DNA from: Rhytidiadelphus loreus
Lineage: Eukaryota; Streptophyta; Bryopsida; Hypnales; Hylocomiaceae
DNA length: 64,000 nucleotides
Assembly (NCBI GenBank): GCA_947034895.1
Contig: OX344764.1
Coordinates: 54,603,348-54,667,347 of the forward strand
Reading direction: 5' to 3'
The notes beneath the pieces were generated by a model, which was not told the origin of the DNA, did no database searches, and worked only from the letters and a program-made list of their open reading frames with translations. Below are positions 38,601 through 52,221 of this stretch, in pieces (the stretch's first letter is position 1; every line of letters begins with the position of its first letter). The position numbers and the translations under genes are program-made.

Positions 38601-41136
38601 TGGTTTTGGCGCAGGGCTATGTCTTGACATCTGAGATAGATGGAACTATCCAAATGAAGAGTTATTTGACAGGAAATCCGGAAATCAAAGTTGGATTGAA
38701 TGAAGACCTTGCCGTTGGGGTGCGTAGCTCCAGCAGTAACAGCTTTGGTTAGTTCTGTATTTCTCATCTTAAAACCATTCTTTTTCACCTCGTACAGCAA
38801 TTCTGGTGCTACTTGAAATTGATTGTGAATACTTAATCTATCTCAATGTCCTGCAATTTGGTATCTGTGCTGCTTGAAGTCGGAGAATTGTATGGAAGTG
38901 TGCCAGTTCTATCATTTCAATATACCCAAAACCTTTTGTCTGTAACTGCAGTGATTGAGGTTGAGGCCCCGTTTGGAATAAGGCTGTGACTCGATTGAAC
39001 ATAACTTGACTTTTTGATATCGTTATTGGTGAAGAGCTGAAATAGGTACCAAGGCTTTCAGACAAGGTACCTAGCTTAATATCATAGGCATGGATTGGTA
39101 CCTGCATGGTACACATTTAAGCACCAAATATTTGAATTTGACCACAGCGAAGAGTATTAGTGAAATGATAACCCAAACCTTGGTCCGAATTGCAAGAAAC
39201 GCATTTTAACCACAGGATCAGGACATCTTTTCATCTGGTTATATGCTGCTAATCTGACTTATTTCTTGCTTATTTTACGCAGCTCCAGATTATAGTGCTG
39301 GAACTGGAGTGGGTCTTGTGGTTCTGGATGACTGCAACTTTCATGAATCTGTGCGACTTGATGACTTCGAAACAGAGCGTGCTCTTACTTTGGTGAGTCC
39401 TTTGGTGCCTATAATATATTATTTGTTTGTTTTTGAGTTCACCAGTTTTCACTTCTCTATTTCCAAATTTTTTGAATGATTAGAGTGCTTCTTATGCTTT
39501 CTCTTTTTTCTACTTGGCTCATGATCTCAGCTGATGAATGTTTACAGGTACCATCTGATGGTGAATTTCCAATAATGAACTATCGAATCATGCAAGAGTT
39601 TAAACCTCCATTCAAGGTGTATCCTGTGATTGAAGAAAAGGGTCCATTCAAGGTATTCTTTAGCTTAGATCATCGTTAGGGGTTTGTATTTTTTTATTTC
39701 TCTGATGTTTATGAATTTTGATGTATCAGGCTATAGTTCGGAGTCCGCTATTGCAATTGTATTGGTTGAAGATTTTAGCTGTAGTGAAGTTTTTGCTTCT
39801 TCTTTTTGCCAAGAGTATCAGGAGATAAATTTTGTTTTTCAATATTACATTGGATACTTAACAGTCTGAAATCTGCAGGCTGAGGTGCGTTTGAAAGTTC
39901 GGGCAGACTTTGCATCTAACATTACAGCAAATATGGTAGTCTTGCGGGTGCCTTTGCCAAAGACCACCGTAAGGTATGGGGATCGTACAATTCTGGGAAG
40001 TTCAAGTTCACCGCTTAACTTCATTTGAGAACATTAGCATCAGCAAATCAATGTAGCTAGAGAGTTTCTTAAATCAAAATCATTGTTGAAGATTTTTGTA
40101 GCTTGCTCAAGTGTAGTATCATGAAGTCATGTGTCTTGGATCGTTTTCTGAGACTTAATAGGTTCCTTATGTGTGTGGCAGAGTTAACTTTGTACAGGAG
40201 GAAGGGGCTGTTGGTCAGACCACGGACTTCAAAGAATCTACGAAAGTTATTGAATGGTGTTGTCGAAAGGTAAACACTTTCTGCCAATCCAAAAATTCTT
40301 CCAAGTTCCGACACCGTCACACTCATAGTGATAGTGTGCAATATGTGCATAGCTTGTGCACGATCAAAATCACTATCGAATTGATAAGATGAGCACCAAC
40401 TTCGCATTGACTCGTCTCAGGAGCTTCTCAAATGTTTAGTAGTGTCGATGGTACCTCTTTCTTATGTAATTATTTCAGATGTTGTGGTGACTCACCTGAG
40501 CTGAGTTGCAATTTGTTGACGATGGACCAGATTGTCGGAGGCTCCGATCATGTGCTGACAGCCAAGCTGACTCTGTTACAAGAAAGGAATGGTGTGTGCT
40601 GCACCTCTTGTTAATAATGTCATCTAAATGAGAAGTTTGTCAAATAGCTGAGTGCATCTTAATTAGAAGTAGAACAATCCTAATAACAGTTCATTTAAAT
40701 GTTATTTTATTCTTTCGTGAATTTATAAGTTTTGGAATGATTGCAGTTAATATCAAGAAGGAAGCTGGACCAATTAGCATGACTTTCACAATCCCAATGT
40801 TCAATGCTTCGAAGCTCCAGGTATCTTTCTGCATCCAAACAAGTGTCCCACAATACTGCAAAAAACTTTGTAGTGTAAAAATGGGGGAGATCACTTGCGG
40901 AACTTGACATCAAGAACTTTTTTTATTTTTGGAATGTGTGAATAGCTGTACCGTCATTTTTGGGCTGCCCTCTACTTGTTTGTTATATATCAGCCAAGTT
41001 ACAGAGGAGTCCTAAAACAGTGGAGATGTCAATGCAGGTGAAATATTTGCAGATTGTTAAGAAAACCAAATCTTATAATCCGCATAGGTGGGTCCGATAT
41101 GTGACGCTTGCGAACTCTTACGTCATTCGAACATGA
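35622..41136 (+). CDS. AP4M: AP-4 adaptor complex subunit mu
   Basis: Thirteen exons: 35622-35679, 36478-36572, 37019-37222, 37802-37918, 38150-38278, 38615-38747, 39283-39392, 39548-39652, 39879-39973, 40182-40269, 40531-40591, 40747-40820 and 41038-41136. They give 455 residues, close to the 451 of the Arabidopsis protein. The N-terminal longin-like half starts MITQFFVLSLRGDNIVFRDY and includes NVDGVNYLHVKHSGLLFVA and FVLVYELLDEMIDFGFPQTT. The C-terminal mu homology domain shows EEVFVDIIEKISVTFNAS, GYVLTSEIDGTIQMKSYL, LDDCNFHESVRLDDF, FPIMNYRIMQEFKPPF and the end RWVRYVTLANSYVIRT. The mu subunit of AP-4 reads tyrosine-based sorting signals at the trans-Golgi network, where AP-4 serves vacuolar protein sorting. 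Exon 6 uses a GTTAGT donor; using the earlier GTGCGT would break the frame. The gene is complete and intact. Confidence 0.97.
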
Positions 41137-41578
41137 AGGCGCTGCCTCTTTGGATTTCCTTCTCATGTGGGCGGGAGTATCCAATTTTGTCGTAGTCGCT
41201 TTCTTTGTTAGCTATCGATTCACAGATATCTTGTTTCAGTTCAGTACATTTTAGGTTTTTTTTCAGATATATAATACTTGAAGTTGATTTAATAGTTTTC
41301 ATGCTTCGTCAGAACATATTGGATATGTAGGTGGTGAGTTCCCACGGTTGCGTACAGAATAAAATTCATTCGATTGACTCGCTTCTTGGGACCCTCATCA
41401 TCTGTTTGTCTGTGTTGCTTAGGACTGGCATATGACTACAGATATGAACATCATAATCCAGTCACTCTTCACTTTGTTAGCTGGACTCAAATTTTAAAAT
41501 GATCATTTTATGGCTGGAATTCTCAAAGAAAGTGTGGAGCTTGAAGTTCCCAAAATACAATTCACAGTGATCCGTGGA

Positions 41579-42129
41579 TTGACCCCTAAAGGACTAAGGC
41601 TCATTTTGGGCAGAAATTGTTAAAAACTAGTACTTTTTAGAGTAGTGAGAAAAAAATGAAAAAAAATTTAATCATAAGAAATTTGTAGTCCTTGCTCCAA
41701 AATGATCTTTTGGTTGAACAAAATTATAGTGTTTGAAGGTCTAAGTAAATGTTTTTTTTTTTACCTTGTTCAATAGGGCTAGCAAATTTTGATTCTTATT
41801 AGAATGAGATTTTTGCACTTTGCATGGGGTTTTTTTTTGACAATTGTGTCCAATATTAAATTAGTCATCACTTGCCAAATTTCAAATGTAGAAGAGGAAT
41901 TTTGTACATGTTGCTAGAAGTTGGTTGGACTCCCCAAATAGTTTTGGGTAGCATAACATTTGATTTAGGCACTCAATTAGAAAAAAATCATATCTTCTCT
42001 ATGGGGGTATATGTTCACACCAAGTGTTAAAACTTCCTAAACATCCAATCCAAATTGACCTTATAGGAATCTACCTTAGATTTATTGGGTATGTTGAGCA
42101 AATGCTTGCCTAGTTTCTTTAGGGATTAA
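41579..42129. mobile_element. TTAA-family element, copy C (degenerate, about 0.55 kb)
   Basis: The left end TTGACCCCTAAAGGACTAAG (41579) is one base from TTAACCCCTAAAGGAC. A candidate right end CTTTAGGGATTAA lies at 42117-42129. The interior is AT-rich with a phrase ATAAGAAATTTGTAGTCCTTG related to other copies. It is shorter than copies A, B and E and probably carries an internal deletion. The right end assignment is uncertain. Confidence 0.5.
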
Positions 42130-42573
42130 GCATCTTCTTATGTAAAAAAAGTCTATAGTGTTACAAAAGAAGAATTACCAAAACCACCTTTTTGCAAAAA
42201 ATTTCAATTAAGTACCTCACAAAATTTTGATGAAAATCTTTTTTTTCTTCTTAAAGGTGCTAAATGTCATCCAAAGGTTGTTTTCTTGGCCTACCTCTTA
42301 TAGTATTGGACTACGATTGATTATTTCCTTGGACTTGGAGCTCCTATGCAATAAATGGATACTTATAGTGACTCAAAAAGCCATGCCATAGTCATACATA
42401 AATATAATTTGAAATTATAAACATAAAAGTTGAATTGAGCAACATACTTGTCGATAAAACTATTATTTTTTTATTACAAAATTTGATTTCTAAATTTATC
42501 AACCCAAATACTTAACAACCAATTTAGATTCTTGGATGATACCTGATATGCACATTGACCATATCGTGAAGCA

Positions 42574-43135
42574 TTAAACCCTAAAGGCCCAAGGCCATTT
42601 TTCTATAAAAAAAACACTCAAAACTACCCCTATTGCAGCGTTCATTGAAATTCTCAACAAATAATTAAAAAAGAAAATCTGACCATAAGATCTTGTAGTA
42701 GACTTGTAGAAGAAAAAGTAATAAAAATTTCATGACATTTGATCATAGGGATTGAAAGATATAAGCATTTGTAGGGATTTTATTTTATTTTTCCTTGTGC
42801 CAGACAATTTTAGATGCCTTTGACCATTGCTTATGGAAAAAAATTTCACTAAGGATTTGAATTTTAAAATCTAACATACTCAATATGATGTTATTGATGT
42901 CTTCAAACAATTTCAAGCCAAAAAAAGATGTTGGAGTACATGTACATCCAAGAAAATCTTGCAATGCAACAATGTCCAAAAGTTCACAATGCACAACATA
43001 TTTTTTTGAGCACATTTGCTATTACATAATTTTGAAACTTGGAAATGTAAACGATGGATTGAAAAATATACTAATGCTTTACAAAGTTACAAAAAAATTT
43101 GAAAAAGAAATCCTCTACTTCCTATAGAATTGAAA
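42574..43135. mobile_element. TTAA-family element, copy D (left end only)
   Basis: TTAAACCCTAAAGGCCCAAG at 42574 is followed by AAACACTCAAAACTACC, which matches the reverse-read right part of copy A (AAACACTCAAAACTGCC), and by ATAAGATCTTGTAGTAGACT, which matches copy B. No matching right terminus was found. The end coordinate marks only where similarity becomes unclear. Confidence 0.5.
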
Positions 43136-44022
43136 AGAACCATGTGAATAATATATAGGCTAAGGCTTGGGACAAGCTTTGGAAAATGGGTTCACCCATT
43201 TGATGGGTTTTAGGGCCTTCGGGAGACTATGGGTTCTACTACTGTGAGAACCCAGGGAAATTTAACTGCTAGCCTGACACCTCAGTGGTCCTATGTGGCC
43301 GACAGGCTGCTAATGCATTTTTGGATTATTTTATTATTTTATTTATTATTATTTTTTCTTTTTTCTTTTCAACTTCTTTTTAGAATTTTCATTTAAAAAA
43401 AATATATATTCTGCACAGTTGGCCATCTTTCACTACGAGGGGAACAGTGAAAGAGAACAACCCTCAAATGGTCTCTCAAACCGCCTCAACCCTCAAACCC
43501 CGCCTATTTAACACGAAATTGGGAATTGTAAAATAACAAAGAGACTTTAGCCGGGGCTAAACTTCAAGGTCTAAAGCGGGACACTTTAGACCGCCACCCC
43601 GACTCTAACGCCATGAAATCTTCCTGTGACACAAGCATTGCGTACGTACGTGCTGCCAATTGCAAAGACCAATTGTCAAAGCATGCAGCAGCAGGAGCAG
43701 GGCACTGCAGATTCCTACAGGCCGAGGTTTGACAATCACTAGCTTCGATTGATTAGCTTCAGGTGGTGCAAGTCATGGAAGGCAACCGTGTGCATGATCA
43801 GATCGAATGGGCAAATCGATGACCACACCGGCCCGGCCTTTGATTAACTTGCGCCGCAGGTGGTCGACATGAAGTGATCGAAACTTGCTGGATGGAGAGA
43901 TTGTTGTGTAACCTACATAGGTACATGCGAGCCACTGGCCGAGCAGTGCACGTGAGCATACATCAGATTCGATCCAAATGCGTGATTCGATCAACTTGAC
44001 GATTTGATCTTCGATCGATCAT
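43136..44022. other. Spacer and likely 3' region of the FRO gene
   Basis: It contains a short ATT-rich simple repeat (about 43323-43362). From about 43600 composition is less AT-rich and probably covers the FRO 3' UTR. No other gene is seen. Confidence 0.4.
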
Positions 44023-47000
44023 CTAGAAGTCGAAGCTGATGGAGTGGTACTGGAGCTGCGTCCCGCCGCACACGTTGCGGAAGTTGTATCCTCGGCAGAC
44101 GCTGGCCACACTCTCCGCCATGCTCGATGGTCCGGAAACCAACACTCCCACGTCGTGACCCACCGAGTCCGCCGCTACGGCATATAACAGCTCTGCACCA
44201 GTGCACAAAATGCATAACTTAGCAAATGCGGTTCATTGATACATGTCAGTTCGAAAATAATATCACGCAAAGGACAATTCAAAGACACTGCTGCTCACGT
44301 GAAGGGTGAACTTTAATTAGACTTACGTATTATCTTTCCCGCCCAGGAGACCAAACTTGCACCACCAATGCGAATTCAAGGTTGAGAAGCTAACGTTTAT
44401 TCGTTATATATATTCGTGAGATGACGAGTTTCAGAGTGTGCAGAAGGGAGTTTTCAGAGTTCACGATGGAGGAGAAATGAAACAGAGTTTACCATCTCTA
44501 TTGAACCATCCCCACCTCCAAACTGCGTTTCATTACCTTGATAAAAAAATCTTACAACTCCCTTGTGCTGTGCCAAAATTGTGATCTATGTTCTCAAGAG
44601 TTTATATCTCGGACTTGTACAGGGAGATTTGAGGTTCGAGGATTCAGATGGTTCACTAAATCTGTGCAAATTTCACTGTAATCTGATATATAGAGAAACT
44701 GGTGCACGATCGAGCTAGTTTAAGTTACCTGAGAGAACCGGTCGACTTCCTTCAGTGATGCTGGTCTCCTCCAGCAAGCTCGCAGAATTCGTTTCCAAGT
44801 CCGCACTAACGTTTCTTCCCCGCTTCGTACCCCCCTCCTTCTCCCCTCCCCCCTTCTTCCCAATCTTCATCCACACAAACAACACAACGCCCCCACAAAC
44901 CACCACCCCCAACACCATCGCCACAAACAACAACGTCACCGTCGCCCACGTCGGGAACGGCTTCCCCGTCCTTCCAATTGGCGCCCCATGCGCCCCTCCA
45001 TGCTCATAGAAAAACGGCGCATCAGTGTGATGATTCGGTCTCACAATAAAGTAATGAAATATCCCATGAAACAACATGAACCCCGCGGACGCCACAGCAA
45101 TCATCGCCGCCATCCACAAGTTGCTCCCTCTCACATCCCACACAGCTTTCCTTCTCGTCGCCGTCTCGTCCACATTGTTATTGTACACCGCGTACTCTTG
45201 CCCATACGCAGCTTTCTCAGCTTTCTCAACTCCTCCTCCTTGCTCACGCGTCACGAAAGCTTTCGCGGTGAGACGCAGAGGTCCACCTGCGTAGCCTGGG
45301 AATAGAACTGCAGGGTGCACTTCTCGTAGTGTGGCTAGGTCGGATTTTCTGGGGACACACCAGATGAGGTGGACTTCACTGGGAAGATGTTGCTGTTGCC
45401 CTTGGTTGTAGCGGCAGAGGAGGTCGCGAATGACGGCTAAGAAGGGTGTGATGCCGACCCCGCCAGAGACGAGGATTAGGGTTTTGTAGCGGAGGAAGTA
45501 GTCGGTCTCGGGGCCGTACGGGCCTTCGGCGAAGAGCTGGAGAGATAAGGGACATCCGGCACCTGAGTTTGTGCCCTTGGGGTTTGTGGAGTCGGCGGCG
45601 ATGATGAGGTTTTGGAGGTTGCGTGTCCACTCGCCGAGGGGTTTGATGCAGATGGTGATGTCGTCGTCTTGGAGGGAGGAAGAGGTGGTGCTGAAGGGAT
45701 GCCATTGGAAGCGGGAGATGCTGGGGACGTTGATGAAGATGAATCCCAGAGCGCTGTACTTCAGTTCTGCAATCAAGTGGAAGGTGTCGTCAATAGAATC
45801 GTCAATATAATCGTCAATAGCAGTCCAATCGTCCAATATAGCAGTCCAGTACTTTGTTGCAGTGATACCAAATGTCATTTTCAGAATTTGCTCAAAATTG
45901 AAAAAGAGACTTCTCAAACTTTACACTGCGCACACATGGAAATCACATTTTTTGCAGCTTTAGAATTACAGTGTTGGTGGAAGTTTTCTGAAGTGAACCA
46001 CATCTCTGAACACAGCTAGCTATGTTGTGAGTCAGTGTTGCCCTACAAAACAATATCTGGTCATATTCAGAATCATTGCCGTAATCTGGCATAAATGACA
46101 TATTTCAGAGCACCAAAATTGTGACATTTAATACTTTTAGTTCATAGGTCCGAAGCTCTGAAGTTAAGCAAGTAATGATATGGACTTGATCGATCGAGGT
46201 TTCAATCACGGGAATGAAACTCTGCCAGATTTTTCTCCAGGAATTAGCTTCTTCATTCAATAGTTACAGCATTAATTTGTTAGCTCTTAATTGTAAGCCT
46301 AGACTGCGCCTTTTATTTTGAGAATCGGAATCAATTGGCAGTTTGACATGATGAGATTGGACAAACGTTCAAGGCTAATTTTCTACCGACTCAAATTATG
46401 TGAAGAATTCGACATTACTCCCGTACTAAAAGGTGAGCGTACCAGGAGACTTGGAGAACTTCAGTTCCACCACACCGCTGGCCAAGACCCGAGCAGACAA
46501 GATGCTGACCGGGGACTGCGACTGCACCATGCGCACGAATCGGTCGATGAAGAAGAGCAGCACGCCTGCCAGGAAGTAGAAGCTGGAGAATTCGCCCACA
46601 TGCCACACGGCGAAGGCGAACACCACAATGTACATGTGGTGCGTGATGTAGAACACGTCGAAGAAGTATTGACGCACGGGGCCCAGAGACGTCACCCACA
46701 GCACAATGCCAGCCAACATGGAAATGATCCCGGCCAGGTTCGACACCCCGTACGTCTTCCACTCCACGACCTGCACTCGCCATGCCCAATTTGTGATGCT
46801 ACGTACTTCAGCATGTGCAACAAGTCATGGATGTCCCAGCTCATGGATTGCAAAAACAAGCTGAGTACTCATTTGTAGAAAGGTACGTGGGGGTAGATCG
46901 AATGACATGATTCCAAGAATCATGAACCTGAATGGATAAATTATTTAGGATGTAAAAAAGCCGCATTCCTTTGAGGATGATCAAGCTTTTAATTAGGAGG

Positions 47001-49335
47001 GCTTGCACACCTCCAAGCACTCATTTCTAGTACATTCCTCAGTACATTTTCTTTGAAAGCCTGGAATTGAAATTCTGCATCTAATCCACTTTAAGTTATG
47101 CTTTTTGCACTCTTGTACGTAGAATTGGTTACGTATTTACCCCCCCGCCCCCCCCCCCCCTCCTTTCAATTATCACAACCTGAATATTAATGTACAATTA
47201 ATGTATCCACATCATAAATGAATTAGTCATAAGCCGAGACTCAATCTCTCTGAGTGCTGGAACCCTGGCCTGCGACTATTGCTCAATAATAACATATCAT
47301 GTCTCATTTGTAATTCATTGCACAATCATATAACTTTAATTTTTCTACATGTTTCAACAATTGTCGAGTCTCAAGTCTCAAGTAGGGGCAGTATTAAATT
47401 CTTACCCCCGTCATGGTGCGACCAGCAGTGTAGTAAATGTGGAGGGAGAAGGTGATGGAATGCAGCACTAGGATGACGAGTGAGAAGTGTCCCAGCCATC
47501 GGTGGAACCTCACAGCGTGCTCGAAGGGAAAGTTGACTAAGCGCAGAAACGGCGAGTTTCGGGACACTGGGATGAACAGCAGCGCCATGGGCAGGTACCA
47601 GGCCCGCCCTGTCCAGGTTCCCACTCGGCCCACCTTGATCATCCACCTGCACACAATTAATGTCATGTTAAGTACAACTTGCACTTGTATATCGCTTCCA
47701 GACACATCAACAAACCATAATGTTCACTCATTTTAGTGTTAATTAGTCATTGGAAGAAATTATGTAGTCACTTGGCGTCTTAATCGTCAATTGTAACATT
47801 TATATATATGCACAAAGCTCTGAAAACTAGGATTGAACTAAAACTTGTAAATGGTGTCCAGACACATTAACATGCAAGCCACGATACACATTTTAGTGCC
47901 AGTCCTAAGAAGAAATTCTTTACTCATTTGGCCTCTCAAGTCTCAATCGCCAAGCTCTAAAAACTGGGACTGGTCTGGATTTAAATTTTAAGCCTCTCGC
48001 TTAGAAAACTGGAAAAATCCGTGGAATCAATTCCGACCATTTAACGAAATTAATGGAGATCTTGAGTCCCCTGGTTTCGATCTAGTGCAACTCCTAGACA
48101 ACATTGGGTTTGAAATGGTCTACAATAGATGTAGTATTGGAAAACACACACTTTTGGGCACAAAACTCTGACGCTTGGTAAGTGTTTATTAACCTTTTGG
48201 CATATGTTTGGTTCAACGATTTGGGAATTTAAATTGAACTCAGGGACCCATTCAAATCTGCAAAGTGAATTGACGTACTCAGTTCTTGACTTGTGTTGAA
48301 CCCTCACGTACCTATCGATGCCCGGATTCATCGTGGACTTGTCAACGATTTCCAGCAAGGGACCCAAGGGCTTGAAGAGAATCCACAAGGTGCCAAACAA
48401 GACGAGCGAAATCGCCAGGAGGTCCATTCCTGTGAGCACACCGAGTGGCGTTCTGACCAAGATGGGTTGCGACCACAGTCCTCCGCAGATCCTTCGCCAC
48501 GCGCGCTTCCATTTCGGCACAACTTTTTCATCAGTTTCCCTACGAACACACTCTCAATCATCAGACGAGTCTCGTCGTCGTCGGCCTAACTGAACAATAT
48601 TCAAGATACAAACAGAATATATGTAGTGGAAACAGAGATTACATTCAAATTATAAAGCGAATATGCGGCGTGTACGTCCTAAGTATGGCAGTTATAAATG
48701 TACCTCTTGATGTAATGTTGATCCAATTCCAGGTAGAGCAAGGCGATGAGCGCGAACATTAGCACCGGGAACGACCACAACAGGAAAAACGGTCCTGTTG
48801 TAAAGGCACGCTGGGTCAGTTTTGATTCACAATCCACAAAATCTGCCGGTTGCTAGTTCTTTTAATGTTTATCAATATCTGTAATTAAGCGCACAAAACA
48901 AACTCTTGAAAAAAATAACCGAAGGAAACGCTGTCTTACTAATCAATCAAAATGAAACGTAAGCAATTAAAACATGGAATAAAAGTGAAGATTCCGTATT
49001 CCCCTAATCAACACAGGAATACTATTCTGGACAGAGAATGATTGGATGCTCATCATGTTCAATAATCATATCTTTCACGACCGTTTTCAAGTGATTCAAA
49101 TCTTTGTCCAAACCATGTCCTGTAATTAAGCGCAGGTATTAACAGAGATTAAATCAAACTCACCATTCAATTCCCAGAACTTGCTGCTGGTCCTCTCGAT
49201 GGCATCCGCCTTCCAGGAGGCCCATCGTTCTGTAGGGTAGAGGAACCACTCCATCACCCAGAACACGAACAACCCCCACAACAGGACTGCCAGGAACGCT
49301 TTGAGAGCACGAAGCACAACAGACGTCGACGCCAT
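44023..49335 (-). CDS. FRO: Ferric reduction oxidase (FRO family ferric-chelate reductase)
   Basis: Seven exons: 49335-49164, 48794-48704, 48539-48312, 47646-47406, 46770-46443, 45766-44729 and 44192-44023. They give 755 residues in one frame. The enzyme passes electrons from NADPH through FAD and two hemes across a membrane to reduce ferric or cupric ions. About ten membrane segments are visible. Heme-ligand histidine candidates are H212/H217/H226 (FHRWLGH..LVLH) and H288/H301 (THHMYIVV..WH). The FAD motif HPFSTTSSS is at residues 376-384 and the NADPH motif SGGVGITPF at 454-462. The C-terminus ends GTQLQYHSISFDF, as in plant FROs. The N-terminus has a hydrophobic segment with YPTERW after it. 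A His/Gly-rich loop (599-613) lies between the last two membrane segments. The nearest type (plasma membrane, plastid or mitochondrial) cannot be told here. All splice sites are canonical and the gene is intact. Confidence 0.95.
47141..47164. repeat. Poly-C tract in a FRO intron
   Basis: About 20 C residues with one G interruption lie in the intron between the 47646-47406 and 46770-46443 exons. The sense (minus) strand is therefore G-rich. Confidence 0.8.
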
Positions 49336-49950
49336 GACGACACTTATACACTCAACTCAATCAATCAAACGTTAACAAATGAATACACGTACGTATTCTT
49401 TCAGTAAGTCCCTCTACAGTACTGGCACCATCGTCGATCGATCTCAACGATTCCCAAATGAATGTAAGCAAACTTCACCATGTACGTACGTGGACCCAAT
49501 GCAAGCTCCTGCTCTTGATCATCGGCTAATTAAGTTGGTGTCGAATTGAAGGGGAGATCGATCGAGAGCAAGACAGTGAGTCTTTAAGTGGTGGTACACT
49601 TGCTTCTTATAGCTGAGGATTCGGTGTTGTAATCTGTGGCCAGGCACTGATCGAATTTGTCGTACAGCAGAAGTAGTACGATAGTATACTCTACAGTTGA
49701 CTGTGGACTGTGAGGTCATTTGATTCTATCCGGAACCAAAGCGGTTTTGTGTAGTACCATTTGACTTTACCCCGAGTGATGTCGTGCTTTGGGGCAACAT
49801 GAGAGTCAGTACGTGTACTACGCAGTGAAACTGTACGATAGTATTGTACCTACCTCACTTTCCTGTAGTTTGGATGAATGTCGGCCGACCTTCTGAGCCT
49901 GAGTAGTGCCGTGGGGCGACTGAATGAGCAAAACAGTGAGCCTGCCCAAC
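49336..49950 (-). promoter_or_regulatory. Likely promoter region of the FRO gene
   Basis: Less AT-rich sequence upstream of the FRO start, with repeated ACGTAC and TCGATCGAT motifs (49380-49570). No established iron-response element could be confirmed by eye. Confidence 0.3.
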
Positions 49951-52221
49951 TGCCCATTAATTATTACAACTTGCAACTTGGTATTATTTTACTGCGACAA
50001 CTTGGTAGTGGTAGAAGTTGTGTTTAGAAGAGTTGTCATCACCTCCAAAAATTGCTTATTAAGAGGGCCAATTGATGAGAATATGAAGGCACATTCAAGT
50101 ATATTAATTACACGTTTTCAGTCATGTTGAACCTGGAGATACCAGGGTTTTAGTTTGGGCATTCATTTGGTGTGGATACTCTTATCCAATATATCATGCC
50201 AATTGCCAGGAAAAGGTTTTGAGATATAATCATGTAGGATGCTAAACCCACCCTCCGAAATGGCACCTACAAGGTGAATTTATCCTTGGGAAAACACAGG
50301 AAATTTTTATTTGCCACACATGATAAAATTTGCAAAATTTTGAATTCATATTTGCAATCAAAGGACCTACATTAGCTAGGGGAGGTAAAGAATATGGAAT
50401 TAACACAGCACAAAATAGGGGGACTTTGGTTTTACCAATTACCCTGCAGGGCCCACTTCATAGGATAGGTTTAGTGTCTTGCTATAATCATGCCATCTTT
50501 AATCTGTATTCAATGCTCAAGCACCATCCTTTCAAAAAGGGTCTGAGCTGTATACTTAACCCCTAAGATCTCAACCATTCATTGGGTGGATGATGAACAT
50601 TGTGAAAACTGAAAAGTACACTTCGTCCAATTGACATTCCTTAAAGAAGCTTCAAGAAAAAGCATGTACAGTCATTTATTGTATCAATGGAAAAATAAAT
50701 GAAAATGCTCTACACAAATCAACGGTATACGATATTTTTGCAAGAGTTTCAATTATTTACTAAAAAATTTCAATTTCTGCAGTAGAGTGTTGCAACTTTG
50801 GTACAAATTCATGTTCATCCATTCATGCACGGCTTTTCACAGCGTTGTGTGAACCAAACTTAAGCTTCATCCGCTTGGACCGCTTCCGTAGAATTGGAGA
50901 GCCTGGATAATTATTTGAGCCGGCTAGGTCGCACAAGGGAATTTTTCAAGGATTACACTTCAACTACAAAACGTAGAAACTGGACGCGAAAGGTTAAAGG
51001 TTTTTTAATTAATTTTTTTGACACAAATTGAAAAGGCTTCAATTGCAAGAAAAGGTCACTGAGGACGCAATTTGCGCGACGGACGTTCTCACTGCTTATT
51101 ATTATTCGCGCACGTGTACGAGTTTGACCACACTGTGGGGAGCGGTGTACTGCATTGTACTTCGGCAGTACTCACTAAGAATAAACATGCCCCAACTTGT
51201 CTTCCCATCCACTGATCGATCCACCCAGGTGCATTCGATCCGGCATCTTTACGACGAGCTAGCCTTCATTGTTTTCAATATCTTTGCCGAAACTTTATCC
51301 TGGATGACTTGGGTGTAGATCGATCTGTCCCTTGGAAGACATCAAACATCAAGCAGCACCGGTACGTAAATTATATTACCGAGTTAATTTCCTCATGATC
51401 AAATTCCCTCGCTCTGTGCCGCATATCTATATCGACGCGCGCTAGTAAGATAGTTTAATTTCAGCCGCACATGCATGCACTGTCGCTGAAGATTGTACAT
51501 TTCCACCTGCTTCGCCGGTTGCAATTGGTAACTATCGATCAGGCGGCGATGCTGGTATCGAATTTACATTTCTTCATAGTCAGTGGAATCGAAGTCTGTC
51601 TGAGGTGGCAGGTTTAATTGGTGAATGGGCACTAGTTTTGAAGCAAATTAAACTTATGATTCTATCGGTCACTGATTTCTCGTTCTATCGCCAGTGGATG
51701 TTAGCATCCACCTCATGGAGGTGCACAGGAGCATTAATTATCCTTGTTTCACAGACGGAGTATCCGACGGGTTTTTCAAGGGATTTTGCAATTGGAAGAG
51801 GCCGGTGGATTAGGAAAAAGCGGCAAACAGGGAATTTCAATGGCACAAATATTTCCTAGCTAGCTGCGGACAAGCTGTAAACCGGGAATGGCAATCTAGA
51901 AACCAGAGATATAACATTAATCTTTTTCATGATCATTGTTGGTAGAAAAGATATGGTCTCACCTCAGTCTCCTCTTGGAGGATCGGACCTCTAGCTATTC
52001 CACTCCTTTCTAAGATTCACTCACTCTCAAGTCATCCACCAATTCATTCTCTTATCTTGACACCCACTACTGTCCCGACCCATCAGCTAATTGCCTACTC
52101 CGATTGCAAAATTTGTGGTTTTCAAAGCTCAAAAATTAAGCTAGCACTTCATATAGATTTACGCGTGGTTCATGCCCCCTGAAAAGTGCCAAAGTTGCGG
52201 AATTTCATCAACTTAGTGAAG
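49951..52221. other. Spacer with one solitary TTAA-element-like end
   Basis: TTAACCCCTAAGATC at 50556 looks like an outer end of the TTAA family, but no partner was found. Sequence from 50800 to 52200 is less AT-rich with scattered short frames and no known domain. It may hold exons I cannot identify. Confidence 0.35.

Noticed and set aside
46318..46878. Plus-strand ORF of 186 codons rich in His
   Set aside because: It is antisense to the conserved FRO exon 46770-46443.
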